From positions 60,823,152 through 60,887,151 of the forward strand of contig CM055817.1 of the NCBI GenBank assembly GCA_029582265.1: a stretch of DNA of 64,000 nt, read 5' to 3'. Position numbers and translations under genes: made by a program. Shown here one piece after another: positions 62,571 to 64,000 of the stretch (position 1 is its first letter; each line of letters begins with the position of its first letter). The notes beneath the pieces were generated by a model that saw only the letters and a list, made by a program, of their open reading frames with translations, searched no databases and had not been told where the DNA came from. This stretch comes from Zoroaster sp. YZ-2022 (taxonomy: Eukaryota; Echinodermata; Asteroidea; Forcipulatida; Zoroasteridae).

Positions 62571-64000
62571 TGCATGTTGCGCATGCAAGCGGTTAGTATC
62601 ATAACAGGCGTGTATGATATAGGTAAAACTTGTAGCTTTGCATGATGAGGAGGATAAGTAAGACTAATTGCGGTGAGACCATGTGAAATTCTCAATTGAG
62701 TAGTAATTAGGCGTGTATGCCCTTGTGTTACAATGGTAAAAACAGTTTCATGAAGGTGGATTTCTATCCTGTTTGGTAAGTTGATACGTTATAAGCATGC
62801 GCATTGGTAGTACACACATTATGTTGGTTACTTCTGGTTCCAAAGCTGGCTTAATAAACGTGTAATTTAACCTAAATTTCTGATACATTCAATAGCCGCA
62901 ATTCTTGAGGCAGAAATTTATTTAATAACATTTTGGGTCTTTACAACACATACGTTAAAGGCAAGTCCCAAGCTTTTTAATTTCTTGCGCACATTCTTTA
63001 AGAAATGGGTGGTCAATGCATTTCCAATGGGCTTCTGATGATCGTTGGAGCCAACACGTGCGAATTGAAGTGGCCGTGGTTTATGTTGGAATTACGTCAC
63101 AGTTACCAACGGGACAAGTAACGTCGTTTCGGTCCGTTGCGTACTGAAAATTATACACAAGAGTGCAAGCTGGCCTAGTTCTTAGTAATGATGGACATTA
63201 TAGTTTGTCCTTGTACATTGTATCCATCTGTTAAGCAGTTTTATATAAGTTTAAAAAAAATACAGGCATACTCAATATATATGAATGACAATGAACGAGT
63301 CATTGTGCATTTGTGTGCAAATAATGTGCTTATTTATTTCACGTACTCGAATTACATACACTGATAATCATTAGGAGTAGCTATAAATTCAATCTCAAAA
63401 CTTGCTGAGGGTGCACTCCACTAAAATATGCGCCGAGCTGTTATGCCCTCAATATTTTCTGAAAAACAAAGATTTGAGGCCCATATATTAAAGAGGGACT
63501 GTGTAAAAATGGTCCAATAACATGACCTGGGGGTCCTTGACTTCGAAATTTCAGTATTTTGGACACATTAGGCCTTGAAAATATGGTTATAATTTGGATG
63601 CTTTTCAGTGTGGGCGTTTTCACTAGTGTAGATGGTTTCCATTGGGATGAGAATAACTCTATGGGCCTCTGGACTATCCACATTAAATTGAGAATAAAAT
63701 GTTTGTAATGTCTTTTTGTTTTAAAATTTTAAGATTTCTAAGTATCTTTTAATGATTTAAAAAAAATATTTTGCATTTAGCATTGGTTGCTATGGGAGTT
63801 TATTTAGTGGGATACGCCCCTCGGCTTCTTGTCAGGACAGACATCGTTGGACACAATGAAAAAAAAGAAAGAGATTACCTTTGGGCCATTTTGTAAGATT
63901 TTAAACTCTTCTCTTGAATGAAAATGGAGCAAATATGTGACAATCACTGCTTTGTGTAAACGGCGCCCTCTTTAGGCCACACACGGAGCCTCCATAACCA

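Overview
This is a stretch of animal nuclear DNA from an AT-rich, intron-rich, transposon-laden genome. The organism is probably a marine deuterostome invertebrate, such as an echinoderm, hemichordate or cephalochordate. The evidence is a GRL101/LGR type C-like GPCR with LDLa, CUB and SRCR modules, THAP, hAT, piggyBac, RTE and Tx1-like sequence, tRNA-derived SINEs, and frequent GCGCCCTC-type intergenic motifs. No species can be named from the sequence alone. One 500-N gap lies at 32870-33369.

Almost all real coding sequence is on the minus strand and fits one giant gene of about 52 kb (9068-61451). Read 5'->3' on the minus strand it has: a signal-peptide exon (61391-61451); a decayed SRCR exon (57616-57928); a CUB, an LDLa and a CUB (54431-52162); a tandem array of five [LDLa-LDLa-CUB] units of about 2.2 kb (51776-41040); a CUB exon split by a MITE (40179); a two-CUB block (39452-33423); a second, paralogous two-CUB block (24535-21974); two more LDLa exons (21507-20867); an LRR N-cap (15304-15184); four LRR exons (14705-10576); and one large exon with the whole 7TM domain and tail (10289-9068). 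All ectodomain introns are phase 1, except the phase-2 intron inside each split CUB, and all LRR introns are phase 2. Leaving out the two broken exons (SRCR and MITE-split CUB), the remaining exons sum to 7578 nt, a single frame of about 2525 residues: SP, 11 CUB, 13 LDLa, LRRNT, 4 LRR, 7TM.

The 5' end of this gene is duplicated. Region 61100-64000 is a direct paralog of about 3890-7140, and the left copy holds a near-identical signal-peptide exon at 4184-4247. A second receptor gene of the same family therefore starts at 4247 and runs out of the window to the left, in a head-to-tail cluster.

The rest is mobile and satellite DNA. Intron residents include a 5.37-kb hAT transposon with an intact six-exon transposase, bordered by a perfect 8-bp duplication and nested in an RTE-type LINE; a broken piggyBac; a CR1/L2-like LINE; a Tx1/L1-like LINE; several tRNA-SINEs; foldback MITEs with recognisable target duplications; and satellites with 54-, 133-, 33-, 147-, 37- and 16-bp units. 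The window edges (1-2725 and 56100-60800) share dispersed repeats in both orientations.
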